Shown here piece after piece: positions 1 to 6,809 of a DNA stretch of 15,951 nt. This DNA is from Dehalococcoidales bacterium (GTDB taxonomy: Bacteria > Chloroflexota > Dehalococcoidia > Dehalococcoidales > Fen-1064). The stretch covers positions 1 to 15,951 of the forward strand of contig JAQTOJ010000013.1 in the NCBI GenBank assembly GCA_028713395.1, given 5' to 3'. Each line of letters begins with the position of its first letter. The first letter of the stretch is position 1. The position numbers and the translations under genes were made by a program. Under the pieces are notes generated by a model that was not told where the DNA came from, searched no databases, and was given only the letters and a program-made list of their open reading frames with translations.

Positions 1-1
1 T

Positions 2-1078
2 TTTACCGCGACAATGGATATACCCAATTTTAACCGCGCCGCCATGGACGGTTATGCCGTGAAATACAAAGACACGTTCGGCGCGGGACAATTCAAACCA
101 AAGGTGTTAAAAATCATCGGGGTGGTGCATGCCGGCATAAAACCAGCCATGAAAATCAAGACCGGTGAGTGTGTCCAGATTTCCACCGGCGCCATGATGC
201 CCGCTGGTGCGGACGCAGTGATGATGGTGGAAGACACGGAGCGCGAAGGTGATACGGTAAGGGTGTTCAAATCCATCGTACCAGCGTCAAATGTCGGCAA
301 ACAGGGCGAAGATATCAAAACCGGCGCGGCGGTGTTGAAAGAGGGTACCTTTCTCGATGCGGGTAAAATCGGGGTCCTGGCTTCACACGGCCTCACTAAA
401 GTAACGGTTTATGCCAAACCTAACGTGGCTATTTTACCCACCGGTGAGGAAGTGGTTGCCGCGGGCAAAAAATTGCAGCCCGGGCAGCTCTACGATATAA
501 ACTCACACACCATTTCCGCCGTGATTAAAGATAACGGGGGGTTGTCGGTAAGCATCGGCATTTCCGGGGATACCAGGGAAGCGCTGAAAGCGACAATCAA
601 GGAAGCTCTGAAAAACGATATTGTGGTACTCTCGGGTGGTTCTTCCGTGGGGGAAAGAGATTTGCTGGTGGATGTTATCGAGGGGTGGGGTGAGGTATTG
701 TTTCACGGCGTTCAGGTAAGGCCGGGCAAACCCACTATATTTGCTATCATTGAAGGTAAACCGGTGATGGGCATGCCCGGTTATCCCACTTCCTGCTTGA
801 TCAATGCCTACCTTTTCCTTATGCCGGCATTACGTAAAATGGCGCATTTGCCGCTGCGGCACGGTGACAGGGTTGAAGCCAAACTATCACGACGAGTATC
901 CGGCAGTACCGGCAGGCGGCAGTTTTTGACCGTGAAAATCGTGGACGGTGAAGCCGTACCGGTGTTCAAGGAGTCCGGAGCCATTACCAGCATCGCTAAC
1001 GCCGAGGGGTATATCGAGATACCGGAAAACATCGATCTGCTGGAAAAAGGCGAACCGGTCACGGTGGTGCTGTTTTAA
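2..1078 (+). CDS. moeA: Molybdopterin molybdenumtransferase MoeA (5' truncated by window edge)
   Basis: MoeA inserts molybdate into adenylylated molybdopterin, the last step of basic molybdenum cofactor synthesis in the cytoplasm. The open frame runs from base 2 with no start codon of its own. The ATG at 14 sits just before the family's internal motif FNRAAMDGYAV, which in complete MoeA proteins lies some 45-60 residues in, so the true start is left of the window. Visible motifs are STGAMMPAGADAVMMVEDTE, a central ILPTGEEV, then the molybdopterin-binding MoCF fold with VVLSGGSSVGERD, GVQVRPGKPT and GMPGYPTSCL, and a beta-barrel C-terminal domain. The length (358 codons here, about 400 in the family) fits a single MoeA with no fused extra domain. 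It converges on the minus-strand group containing moaA and moaC, so both halves of the pathway lie together although on opposite strands. The family call is secure; only the N-terminus is missing. Confidence 0.95.
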   Translation, partial: FTATMDIPNFNRAAMDGYAVKYKDTFGAGQFKPKVLKIIGVVHAGIKPAMKIKTGECVQISTGAMMPAGADAVMMVEDTEREGDTVRVFKSIVPASNVGKQGEDIKTGAAVLKEGTFLDAGKIGVLASHGLTKVTVYAKPNVAILPTGEEVVAAGKKLQPGQLYDINSHTISAVIKDNGGLSVSIGISGDTREALKATIKEALKNDIVVLSGGSSVGERDLLVDVIEGWGEVLFHGVQVRPGKPTIFAIIEGKPVMGMPGYPTSCLINAYLFLMPALRKMAHLPLRHGDRVEAKLSRRVSGSTGRRQFLTVKIVDGEAVPVFKESGAITSIANAEGYIEIPENIDLLEKGEPVTVVLF

Positions 1079-1120
1079 CTTGTCCTTCTGAAGCGTAGCG
1101 AAGAATCTCAGAGTGGGGAA
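1079..1120. repeat. Degenerate copy of a dispersed intergenic repeat between convergent genes
   Basis: The 42-base gap between moeA and the convergent GNAT gene contains CTGAAGCGTAGCGAAGAATC. This resembles the 'CTGAGCGAAGCGAAGAATCT' type of short dispersed repeat that I recall from many bacterial genomes, including Chloroflexota. It can form a weak hairpin, with TCTGA at 1087-1091 pairing with TCAGA at 1108-1112. A T-run follows at about 1130 inside the GNAT 3' end, so a weak terminator role for moeA is possible but not convincing. Recognition is from memory, and only one copy is visible here. Confidence 0.45.
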
Positions 1121-1612
1121 CTAAAGTCTTTTTTCAAACTCCACGCGATGAACGTTTAATCCCATTTTCTTGTGTAATTTCTGCGACTTAACGTTTTCCA
1201 TGCCGGTGCCGGAGCTTAGAATGGTCGCGCCTCTTTCTTTCGTAGTTTTTTCTACATATCGTATAATTTCGGAGGCAATACCTTGCCGTTGATATTCCGG
1301 AATTACCAGGATATCTTCTATTTGGGCGATCGTTTCTTTATAGGCGGAGTAATCATAAAAAACCACCCATATGTAAGCTACGACCCTGCCGCTCTCTTCC
1401 CTGAATTCGGCAATCGTACGCTGATCCTCTAAAGACTTGGCGAAAGCGGTCAGGTATTCCTCAACACCTTTGCTTGAGAGGTAAATTTGAGTATATTCCT
1501 CGAAAGATGTTTTGCGCTGCACTAAAGGACTGCCGCTCTCATAATTCGTGCGGCAATGGAACTGCAATAATGTATCTCTGTCTTTGGTGATATCGATATT
1601 ACGAATATTCAT
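1121..1612 (-). CDS. GNAT-family N-acetyltransferase (second of a pair)
   Basis: Predicted cytoplasmic acetyl-CoA-dependent N-acetyltransferase of 163 residues; the substrate cannot be read from the sequence. The acetyl-CoA pyrophosphate-binding motif A is visible around residues 98-113 as EDILVIPEYQRQGIA, matching the (R/Q)-x-x-G-x-(G/A) pattern. It is followed by the C-terminal motif B region with KSQKLHKKMGL. The frame stays open further upstream to 1837, but that extension only shadows the preceding gene on the same strand. I chose the ATG at 1612 because it lies one base after the TGA of the upstream GNAT and is preceded by AGGAT about 8 bases away. The spacing implies translational coupling. 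The N-terminal half is less typical than that of its neighbour, so the two are not recent duplicates. The family call is good; any role in cofactor synthesis would be guesswork. Confidence 0.82.
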   Translation of the reverse strand: MNIRNIDITKDRDTLLQFHCRTNYESGSPLVQRKTSFEEYTQIYLSSKGVEEYLTAFAKSLEDQRTIAEFREESGRVVAYIWVVFYDYSAYKETIAQIEDILVIPEYQRQGIASEIIRYVEKTTKERGATILSSGTGMENVKSQKLHKKMGLNVHRVEFEKRL

Positions 1613-1613
1613 A

Positions 1614-2087
1614 TCAAATATCCTGCGCCAGTATATGCATATACGGTTGAAAACCTTGTTTCTGCCAGAAAGCATTGGAGGTCTTATTGGCGTCGGCGGT
1701 GGAGAGCTGGATACGTTTAAGCCCTTTCTTTTGAGTCCACTTGAGAGTACGGGCATACAATTTTGCCCCGAGGCCACGGCGACGGTATTCTTGCGTGACG
1801 GCGGTATCATCGATATAGACCCACCTTTCACGATCAAACGCCACGCCCGGTCCCTGGATTTCCGCCAAGAGGTAACCTACGACTTTTTCCCCATCCAGGG
1901 CGACCAGCGCTAAGCCTTCTTTTGATTTCATCAGGCGCCGGACCATATTCTCCTCGAATCCCGGGATGGAACCATCACGCGGGTTGAAGAATGCATCGAC
2001 GTCCCGGTGAAAAAGCATCATTTCCCACCACAGTTGCCCCATCGCGGTTAGATGTTCTTTTTTCGCCTTTATAATTCTGACACTCAT
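1614..2087 (-). CDS. GNAT-family N-acetyltransferase (first of a pair)
   Basis: A 157-residue protein with a complete GNAT fold, predicted to transfer an acetyl group from acetyl-CoA to an unknown amine. Motif A lies at about residues 92-107, IDDTAVTQEYRRRGLG, with the R-R-R-G-L-G pyrophosphate loop. Motif B follows, with an SNAFWQKQGF segment at 137-146 typical of acetyltransferases whose last strands pack over the cofactor. The ATG begins one base after the moaC stop codon, and the stop lies one base before the next GNAT start, so moaC and the two GNAT genes form a translationally linked trio. The Shine-Dalgarno match is weak (GGAC), consistent with coupling to moaC translation. Acetyltransferases are frequent passengers in operons, so the position next to moaC does not prove a molybdenum-cofactor role. 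Confidence 0.85.
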   Translation of the reverse strand: MSVRIIKAKKEHLTAMGQLWWEMMLFHRDVDAFFNPRDGSIPGFEENMVRRLMKSKEGLALVALDGEKVVGYLLAEIQGPGVAFDRERWVYIDDTAVTQEYRRRGLGAKLYARTLKWTQKKGLKRIQLSTADANKTSNAFWQKQGFQPYMHILAQDI

Positions 2088-2088
2088 T

Positions 2089-2565
2089 TTATGTCCGTTT
2101 GTATGTCCCGCTTTTACCGCCGGTCTTTGTTTCCAGATAGATATCCGTAATCGTCATACCTTTTTCCACGGCTTTGCACATATCGTAAATCGCCAGCGCG
2201 GCCACAGTCACGGCGGTCAGGGCTTCCATCTCGACACCGGTCCGGCCGGTGCTGCGTGCTGTTGCTTTTATTCTGATACCGTTCTTGGCGGAAAGGTCGA
2301 AATCCACCGTCACGCTATCCAGCGGAATAGTGTGGCAAAGGGGAATGAACTCGGGTACTTTCTTGGATGCCATAATGCCCGCCACTCTGGCGACCGCCAG
2401 CACATCGCCTTTTTTTAGCGAGTTACTTTTCACTTGTGCCAGCGTGGCTGGTTTCATTTTCACCGTACCGCAGGCCACGGCTTCCCGCACGGTAACGCCT
2501 TTCCCGCTGATATCCACCATCACCGCCTCGCCGGCTTGATTCACATGACTTAGTTTTTTCACCAT
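2089..2565 (-). CDS. moaC: Cyclic pyranopterin monophosphate synthase MoaC
   Basis: MoaC converts the MoaA product, 3',8-cyclo-7,8-dihydro-GTP, to cyclic pyranopterin monophosphate in the cytoplasm. The 158-residue length equals the family norm. Visible motifs are the N-terminal HVNQAGEAVMVDIS, KKGDVLAVARVAGIMASKK, the IPLCHTIPL segment at about 74-82, TGVEMEALTAVTVAALAIYD and the DMCKA stretch. Asp128 and Lys131 match the catalytic Asp/Lys of E. coli MoaC in both residue and number. The protein ends in the expected GGKSG motif. The frame remains open upstream to 2625, but the ATG at 2565 is preceded by AGGAG six bases away and gives exactly the family's N-terminus. It lies 223 bases downstream of moaA, with a possible promoter in between, and is followed one base later by a GNAT gene. 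Confidence 0.96.
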   Translation of the reverse strand: MVKKLSHVNQAGEAVMVDISGKGVTVREAVACGTVKMKPATLAQVKSNSLKKGDVLAVARVAGIMASKKVPEFIPLCHTIPLDSVTVDFDLSAKNGIRIKATARSTGRTGVEMEALTAVTVAALAIYDMCKAVEKGMTITDIYLETKTGGKSGTYKRT

Positions 2566-2587
2566 TATTGACTCCTGAATGATTGTT

Positions 2588-2616
2588 ATGTTAGCAGGAT
2601 AGAGGGGTGAATTCAA
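2588..2616 (-). promoter_or_regulatory. Possible sigma-70-type promoter of moaC
   Basis: On the minus strand TTGAAT (2616-2611) is followed after 17 bases by TAACAT (2593-2588). Both hexamers match the sigma-70 consensus at four of six positions, and the spacing is ideal. Transcription would begin near 2581 and give a leader of about 15 bases carrying the moaC AGGAG Shine-Dalgarno. This is plausible because moaC is 223 bases away from moaA, but matches of this quality also occur by chance. Confidence 0.4.
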
Positions 2617-2656
2617 GAAGCGCACTTATTGTTATAACTGAGCGGGTGGATTTTTA

Positions 2657-2710
2657 CGTTCTGGATCCCGCCCCCGATTTTCAGCGGGGTGTGCCACTTT
2701 CGCCGGGATG
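2657..2710. repeat. Nested inverted repeat, probable degenerate dispersed repeat, in the moaA-moaC spacer
   Basis: The 223-base gap between moaA and moaC contains a nested palindrome. The outer arms are ATCCCG (2665-2670) and CGGGAT (2704-2709); the inner arms are CCCCG (2672-2676) and CGGGG (2685-2689). The flanks CTGGATCCCG and TTTCGCCGGGATG look like the two ends of the widespread 'CTGGATCCCG...CGCCGGGATG' intergenic repeat, with the middle altered. There is no T-run after the hairpin in either direction, so it is a poor intrinsic terminator. The rest of the gap is AT-rich, with short direct repeats of GAGTTTAG at about 2737-2758, and no gene is seen in it. Confidence 0.45.
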
Positions 2711-2788
2711 GGGTTGGTATTATCAAGTTTTGTTTAGAGTTTAGAAAACGGAGTTTAGGATTTGTTTGATTTTGGTTATTGCCGTGGT

Positions 2789-3772
2789 TTATCCCCCGAT
2801 CTGTCTCATGGAACGTCCGGCGGGTACATTACCATCGCTCAGGTGATGTTTTTCCCGTTTCGTCATGGCGGCTGATTGGATGATTTCCGCCAGTTCATCG
2901 ATGGATGCGCCCCGTCGTAAGGCGGCTTTGATATCGATTTCGTCATTATCCAGCAGGCAGGGACGGAGTTTGCCGTCCGCCGTCAGCCGGAAACGGTTGC
3001 AGCCCTCGCAGAAACAGTCAGTTACCGCGCCAATAAAGCCTAACGTTCCCTTAGCGCCTGCCAGCCGATAATAACTGGCGGGTCCATTGCCGACTTCGGG
3101 GTGGTGGGGAATCAATTCTCCGAATTGGTGCCGGATCAGCGTCATGATGGCTTCGCTGGAGACCAGCCCTTTACCTCGCGAATCGGAGTTTTGGAAGGGC
3201 ATATGCTCGATGAAGCGAACATGCCAGCCGTCAATAATGGTTTTTCGTACGAAATCCGGAATCTCGTTATCATTGATGCCCTTGAGTACTACCATGTTGA
3301 TTTTGACGGGCGTTAACCCGGTTTTGTTCGCCGCCTCGATGCCCGCGAGGACGTCTGCCAGTTTATCCCCACCCGTGATTTGGGTAAATTTCGCCGGTTG
3401 CAGTGAATCCAGACTGATATTCACACGTTTTAACCCCGATTGTTTAAGTTCCGAAGCATAACGTGCCAGCCTGGTGGCGTTGGTGGTCATCGATACTTCT
3501 TCGATGCCATCGATGGAAGACAACATGCGTACCAGCTCGGCTAGATTCAACCGCGTCAGCGGTTCGCCGCCGGTGAGGCGGATTTTGGTCACACCGAGCG
3601 TTGCCGCCGCTTCTACGACCCGGTTGATTTCTTCATAGCGCAGCACCTCTTCATGGGTGATGGCTTTGAAATCGCTGGAGGCGCAATATATGCAGCGCAG
3701 GTCACAGCGGTCGGTGACGGAAATGCGCATGTAATCGATGCTGCGGCCGAAAGAATCTACCAGACTGGTCAT
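2789..3772 (-). CDS. moaA: GTP 3',8-cyclase MoaA (radical SAM)
   Basis: MoaA is the radical SAM enzyme that starts molybdenum cofactor synthesis by cyclising GTP to 3',8-cyclo-7,8-dihydro-GTP. The 327-residue protein shows the SAM [4Fe-4S] motif CX3CX2C at C23, C27 and C30 and the SAM-binding TGGEP at 67-71. The substrate-side cluster ligands C255, C258 and C272 sit in FCEGCNRFRLTADGKLRPC. The C-terminal GG tail (RQIGG), which the family inserts into its active site, is also present. The N-terminus LVDSFGRSIDYMRISVTDRC matches the family directly from the ATG at 3772, so the start is firm even though no Shine-Dalgarno precedes it. A sigma-70-like promoter ends about seven bases upstream, implying a leaderless mRNA. 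nuoN ends 68 bases upstream on the same strand; moaC follows 223 bases downstream. Confidence 0.97.
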   Translation of the reverse strand: MTSLVDSFGRSIDYMRISVTDRCDLRCIYCASSDFKAITHEEVLRYEEINRVVEAAATLGVTKIRLTGGEPLTRLNLAELVRMLSSIDGIEEVSMTTNATRLARYASELKQSGLKRVNISLDSLQPAKFTQITGGDKLADVLAGIEAANKTGLTPVKINMVVLKGINDNEIPDFVRKTIIDGWHVRFIEHMPFQNSDSRGKGLVSSEAIMTLIRHQFGELIPHHPEVGNGPASYYRLAGAKGTLGFIGAVTDCFCEGCNRFRLTADGKLRPCLLDNDEIDIKAALRRGASIDELAEIIQSAAMTKREKHHLSDGNVPAGRSMRQIGG

Positions 3773-3778
3773 AAACTA

Positions 3779-3807
3779 AATATAGATGGAACAAGGGGTG
3801 GAGTCAA
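3779..3807 (-). promoter_or_regulatory. Probable moaA promoter giving a leaderless transcript
   Basis: In the 68-base nuoN-moaA gap the minus strand reads TTGACT (3807-3802), then 17 bases, then TATATT (3784-3779). Both hexamers match five of six sigma-70 consensus positions at ideal spacing. Transcription would start about seven bases after the -10, at or next to the A of the moaA ATG (3772). No Shine-Dalgarno lies before that ATG, which fits leaderless translation. moaA would then be expressed independently of the nuo operon, though read-through from nuoN is not excluded because no terminator is visible. Confidence 0.6.
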
Positions 3808-3840
3808 ATAATATGTACTTTAAATGACGTAAATGGCGGA

Positions 3841-5301
3841 TTAAAACCGCAATATTCTTGCAGCCCATTCTGCAAAGGTCAGCAGCAGGTTGGGGACAAT
3901 ACCCATGAAGAGCACGCCCAATGTGGTGATCAACAATGAAAATCTCAGTGCTCCGGAAGACGGTACTTTTTCCAGGCTGGCGGGTTCGTTGAACCACATC
4001 GCTTTGACCACACGCAAGTAATAGAAAGCAGAAATGACGCTGTTCAGCACCGCGATAATGACCAGCCACAGTAAACCGTTTTGTACGGCGCCGTTGAAGA
4101 TATAGAATTTAGCCATAAATCCGGCGGTGGGCAGCATACCGATCAGGGAAATCAGACAGACTGTCAGACACAGCGCTAAAACCGGCGCCCGTTTACCGAT
4201 GCCGGCGTAATCTTTGATCTCGTCGCTCTCTATTTTATTACTGATGGCGATAATGGCGACAAAAGCGCCCAAGTTCGCCAGCGCATAACTGATGAGGAAG
4301 AAGAGGATGGAACTGCGTCCGATGACTTCGTTAGCGGGCGCAATGCCCAGCGTGGCCAGGCCAACCAGAAGATAACCGGCTTGAGCGATACTGGAATACC
4401 CCAGTAAACGTTTGATATTGCTTTGGGCAATGGCGGAGGCGTTGCCGATGATCATACCCGCTATGGCCAGCACAGCGTAAATCGCGCCCCAATCCAGGCT
4501 TAAGGATTCCGGGAACTCAAAAGCGGTGAAGAAAAGCCGCACGATAATAGCAAAACCTGCGGCTTTACTGCCGACTGATAAGAAACCGACGACAGGCGTT
4601 GGGGCGCCTTCGTAAACATCCGGCACCCACATCTGAAAGGGGATAGCAGCGATCTTAAAGCCAAACCCTGCTACCAGCAGCACAATGCCCATGATCAGCG
4701 CCGGATTGTCCAACAAGTTGCTGTAACCCGATAGCTGAATGGACGCGGCAATTTCCCCGATCTGGGTTTTCCCCGTCACGCCGAAAACCAGCGCCATGCC
4801 GTAAAGCAAAACTGCCGATGAAACGGCGCCCAATATCATGTATTTCACGGCGGATTCGGAAGATTTGCCGTCTTTCAGGAAACCGGAAAGCGCGTAGAGT
4901 GAAATGCTGGCGACTTCTAACGAGACGTACACGGTGATCAACTCAGTGGTGGCAGCCATTAACATCATGCCGAGTGTGGCTATCAATATTAGTGCGTGGT
5001 ATTCGCCCCGGAAATTCTTAAACTTGCTGACATAATCCGTTGAGGCGATGATAACCATAGCGGCGATACCGATGAAGAGAAGTTTGAAGAAGAAGGCGAA
5101 ATTATCCACCGCCAGCATCTTGCTAAAAGCTGCCTGGGAAAGATCATCCCGTAACCCGAAAGTGAAGACCGTGGCTATGGCTAATCCTAAAAGACTGACA
5201 ACGGTGAGGAATCCCTTGCGACTGATAAACAGGTCGAGCAGGATAACCGCGATAGCGGTCACCAGTAGCGTCAATTCCGGTGTAAGTAATGTAAAATCCA
5301 A
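3841..5301 (-). CDS. nuoN: Complex I proton-pumping subunit NuoN
   Basis: NuoN is the antiporter-like membrane subunit of complex I next to the NuoA/H/J/K module and forms one proton channel. The 486-residue protein is hydrophobic throughout, with about 14 predicted transmembrane segments, the expected number. Channel residues are visible: E129 in VYVSLEVASISLYALSGF, a lysine at K153 in SSESAVKYM, and K216 in GFGFKIAAIPFQMWVPDVYEGAPTP. These correspond to E. coli E133, K158 and K217. The start is TTG at 5301, chosen because AGGAG lies six bases upstream and the next residues (DFTLLTPEL) match the family N-terminus. It begins nine bases after the nuoM stop codon and is the last nuo gene; the moa genes follow. 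Confidence 0.97.
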   Translation of the reverse strand: MDFTLLTPELTLLVTAIAVILLDLFISRKGFLTVVSLLGLAIATVFTFGLRDDLSQAAFSKMLAVDNFAFFFKLLFIGIAAMVIIASTDYVSKFKNFRGEYHALILIATLGMMLMAATTELITVYVSLEVASISLYALSGFLKDGKSSESAVKYMILGAVSSAVLLYGMALVFGVTGKTQIGEIAASIQLSGYSNLLDNPALIMGIVLLVAGFGFKIAAIPFQMWVPDVYEGAPTPVVGFLSVGSKAAGFAIIVRLFFTAFEFPESLSLDWGAIYAVLAIAGMIIGNASAIAQSNIKRLLGYSSIAQAGYLLVGLATLGIAPANEVIGRSSILFFLISYALANLGAFVAIIAISNKIESDEIKDYAGIGKRAPVLALCLTVCLISLIGMLPTAGFMAKFYIFNGAVQNGLLWLVIIAVLNSVISAFYYLRVVKAMWFNEPASLEKVPSSGALRFSLLITTLGVLFMGIVPNLLLTFAEWAARILRF

Positions 5302-5310
5302 TCCCGGCTC

Positions 5311-6777
5311 CTATTTTATCAGGGGCGCGATGCCCATTTTCATAATATCAGTCAAAAAGGCGGGATAAACACCCACCAGGATAATCAAAATCACAAAGGC
5401 GAACATGTAAACTTTTTCCAGCGCGTCCGCATCGTGGGCATGGTCGAATTGCGGTTGCGGCGGTCCGTAGAAAACCCGCTGCAGCATCCACAGAATATAA
5501 CCGGCGGCAAGCACGACCCCGATAACGGAGATGATAACGAAAATCTTGATGCCTTCAAAAGCGCCGCTGGAAAAGCTACCGGTGAAGGTGATAAACTCGG
5601 CGACGAACCCGCTGGTCAACGGTAAACCGAGCGAGCCCAACCCGGCAATGGAAAAAACGACGGCTGTCACCGGCATCTGACGCGCCAGTCCGCCCAGTTT
5701 CCGTAGATCGCGTTCGTGGGTGCTGTGCATGGTGAAACCCGCCATGGCAAAGAGTAAGCCCGTCAACAGACCATGACTGACCATTTGCAGGCTGGCGCCG
5801 GTCATACTGACCTCACCCAAGGCAAAAACGCCCAATAAAACCATGCCCATATGGCTGACACTGCTATAAGCGATCATCCGTTTCAAATCGGTTTGACGCA
5901 GTGTGACCGCCGCGCCATAAACGATACCGATGACCGCCAGCGCGATCATCCAGACAGAATATTGCTTGGCGATATCAGGGAAGAAGCTGACAACGATACG
6001 GATGATGCCGTAGCCGCCCATCTTGATCAGCGCTCCGGCCAGCATCACGCTGCCCGCCGTCGGCGCGTCTGTGTGGGCGTCCGGCAGCCAGGTATGCAGC
6101 GGGAATACCGGCAGTTTAATCGCAAACCCGATCAACAGCAGGAAGAACATGGCGGCAGCCGGAATCGCCCCGGCGGCAATACCGTTCTGTGTCAATTCCA
6201 CCATGTTCAGGTTACCCGTGGTGAAATAAACCGCTAAAATACCCGCCAGCATGAAGGCGCTGCCGAACAAGGTGTAAATCACATATTTGATCGAGGAATA
6301 TTCCTTGCGTCCCGCGCCCCAGATGGAGATGAGGAAATACATGGGGATCACTTCAATTTCCCAGAAGATGAAGAATAGTAACAGGTCCAGGCTGCAGAAA
6401 ACCCCTAAAATACTGGCTTCCAATAAAAGTAACCAGGCGAAGTACTCACGGACTCTGTTTTCCTCTTTCCATGAAATGAGAACAACGACCAAGCCGAGGA
6501 ACGAGGTAAGCGCCATCAAGGGCATTGATAAGCCATCGACACCGAGGTGGTAATTGGCGTTGATCACAGGTATCCAGGAATACATTTCTTCGAATTGCAT
6601 ACCCAGCAAATGCCTATCGAACAGGGCGAAAACCGCCACCGCCAGCGCAAACGAAGCCAGTGCAGCCACCAGCGCTATACCGCGAATCGTTTTCCGGTTC
6701 AGACCCGGAACAAAAGCGATCAGCGCCGCTCCCAACAAGGGGAGAAAGATTATGGCAGAAAGGTAATTAAAATCCAC
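5311..6777 (-). CDS. nuoM: Complex I proton-pumping subunit NuoM
   Basis: NuoM is the middle antiporter-like subunit of the complex I membrane arm and contributes a proton channel. The 488-residue protein has about 14 predicted membrane helices. Family signatures include NYHLGVDGLSMPL, the conserved glutamate E140 in FFIFWEIEVIPMYFLI (E144 in E. coli), and K221 in FAIKLPVFPLHTWLPDAHTDAPTAGS on the broken helix. The second half contains KRMIAYSSVSHMG, also typical. The start is GTG at 6777: AGGAG lies about nine bases before it, and DFNYLSAIIFLPLLG follows as expected for the subunit. It sits 32 bases after nuoL and 9 bases before nuoN. Nothing suggests truncation. Confidence 0.97.
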   Translation of the reverse strand: MDFNYLSAIIFLPLLGAALIAFVPGLNRKTIRGIALVAALASFALAVAVFALFDRHLLGMQFEEMYSWIPVINANYHLGVDGLSMPLMALTSFLGLVVVLISWKEENRVREYFAWLLLLEASILGVFCSLDLLLFFIFWEIEVIPMYFLISIWGAGRKEYSSIKYVIYTLFGSAFMLAGILAVYFTTGNLNMVELTQNGIAAGAIPAAAMFFLLLIGFAIKLPVFPLHTWLPDAHTDAPTAGSVMLAGALIKMGGYGIIRIVVSFFPDIAKQYSVWMIALAVIGIVYGAAVTLRQTDLKRMIAYSSVSHMGMVLLGVFALGEVSMTGASLQMVSHGLLTGLLFAMAGFTMHSTHERDLRKLGGLARQMPVTAVVFSIAGLGSLGLPLTSGFVAEFITFTGSFSSGAFEGIKIFVIISVIGVVLAAGYILWMLQRVFYGPPQPQFDHAHDADALEKVYMFAFVILIILVGVYPAFLTDIMKMGIAPLIK

Positions 6778-6809
6778 CTATTACTGCTCCTGTTTCCATT
6801 TCTCCGTTA

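Noticed and set aside
1613..1837. Upstream in-frame extension of the second GNAT gene (75 extra codons)
   Set aside because: It overlaps the preceding GNAT gene on the same strand in another frame and has no family similarity, while the ATG at 1612 has a Shine-Dalgarno and the typical spacing.
1548..1913. Plus-strand open frame of 121 codons across the two GNAT genes
   Set aside because: It lies antisense to two well-supported coding regions, and its translation has no recognisable domain.
2665..2709. Intrinsic terminator after moaA
   Set aside because: The palindrome is GC-rich, but no T-run follows it on the minus strand.
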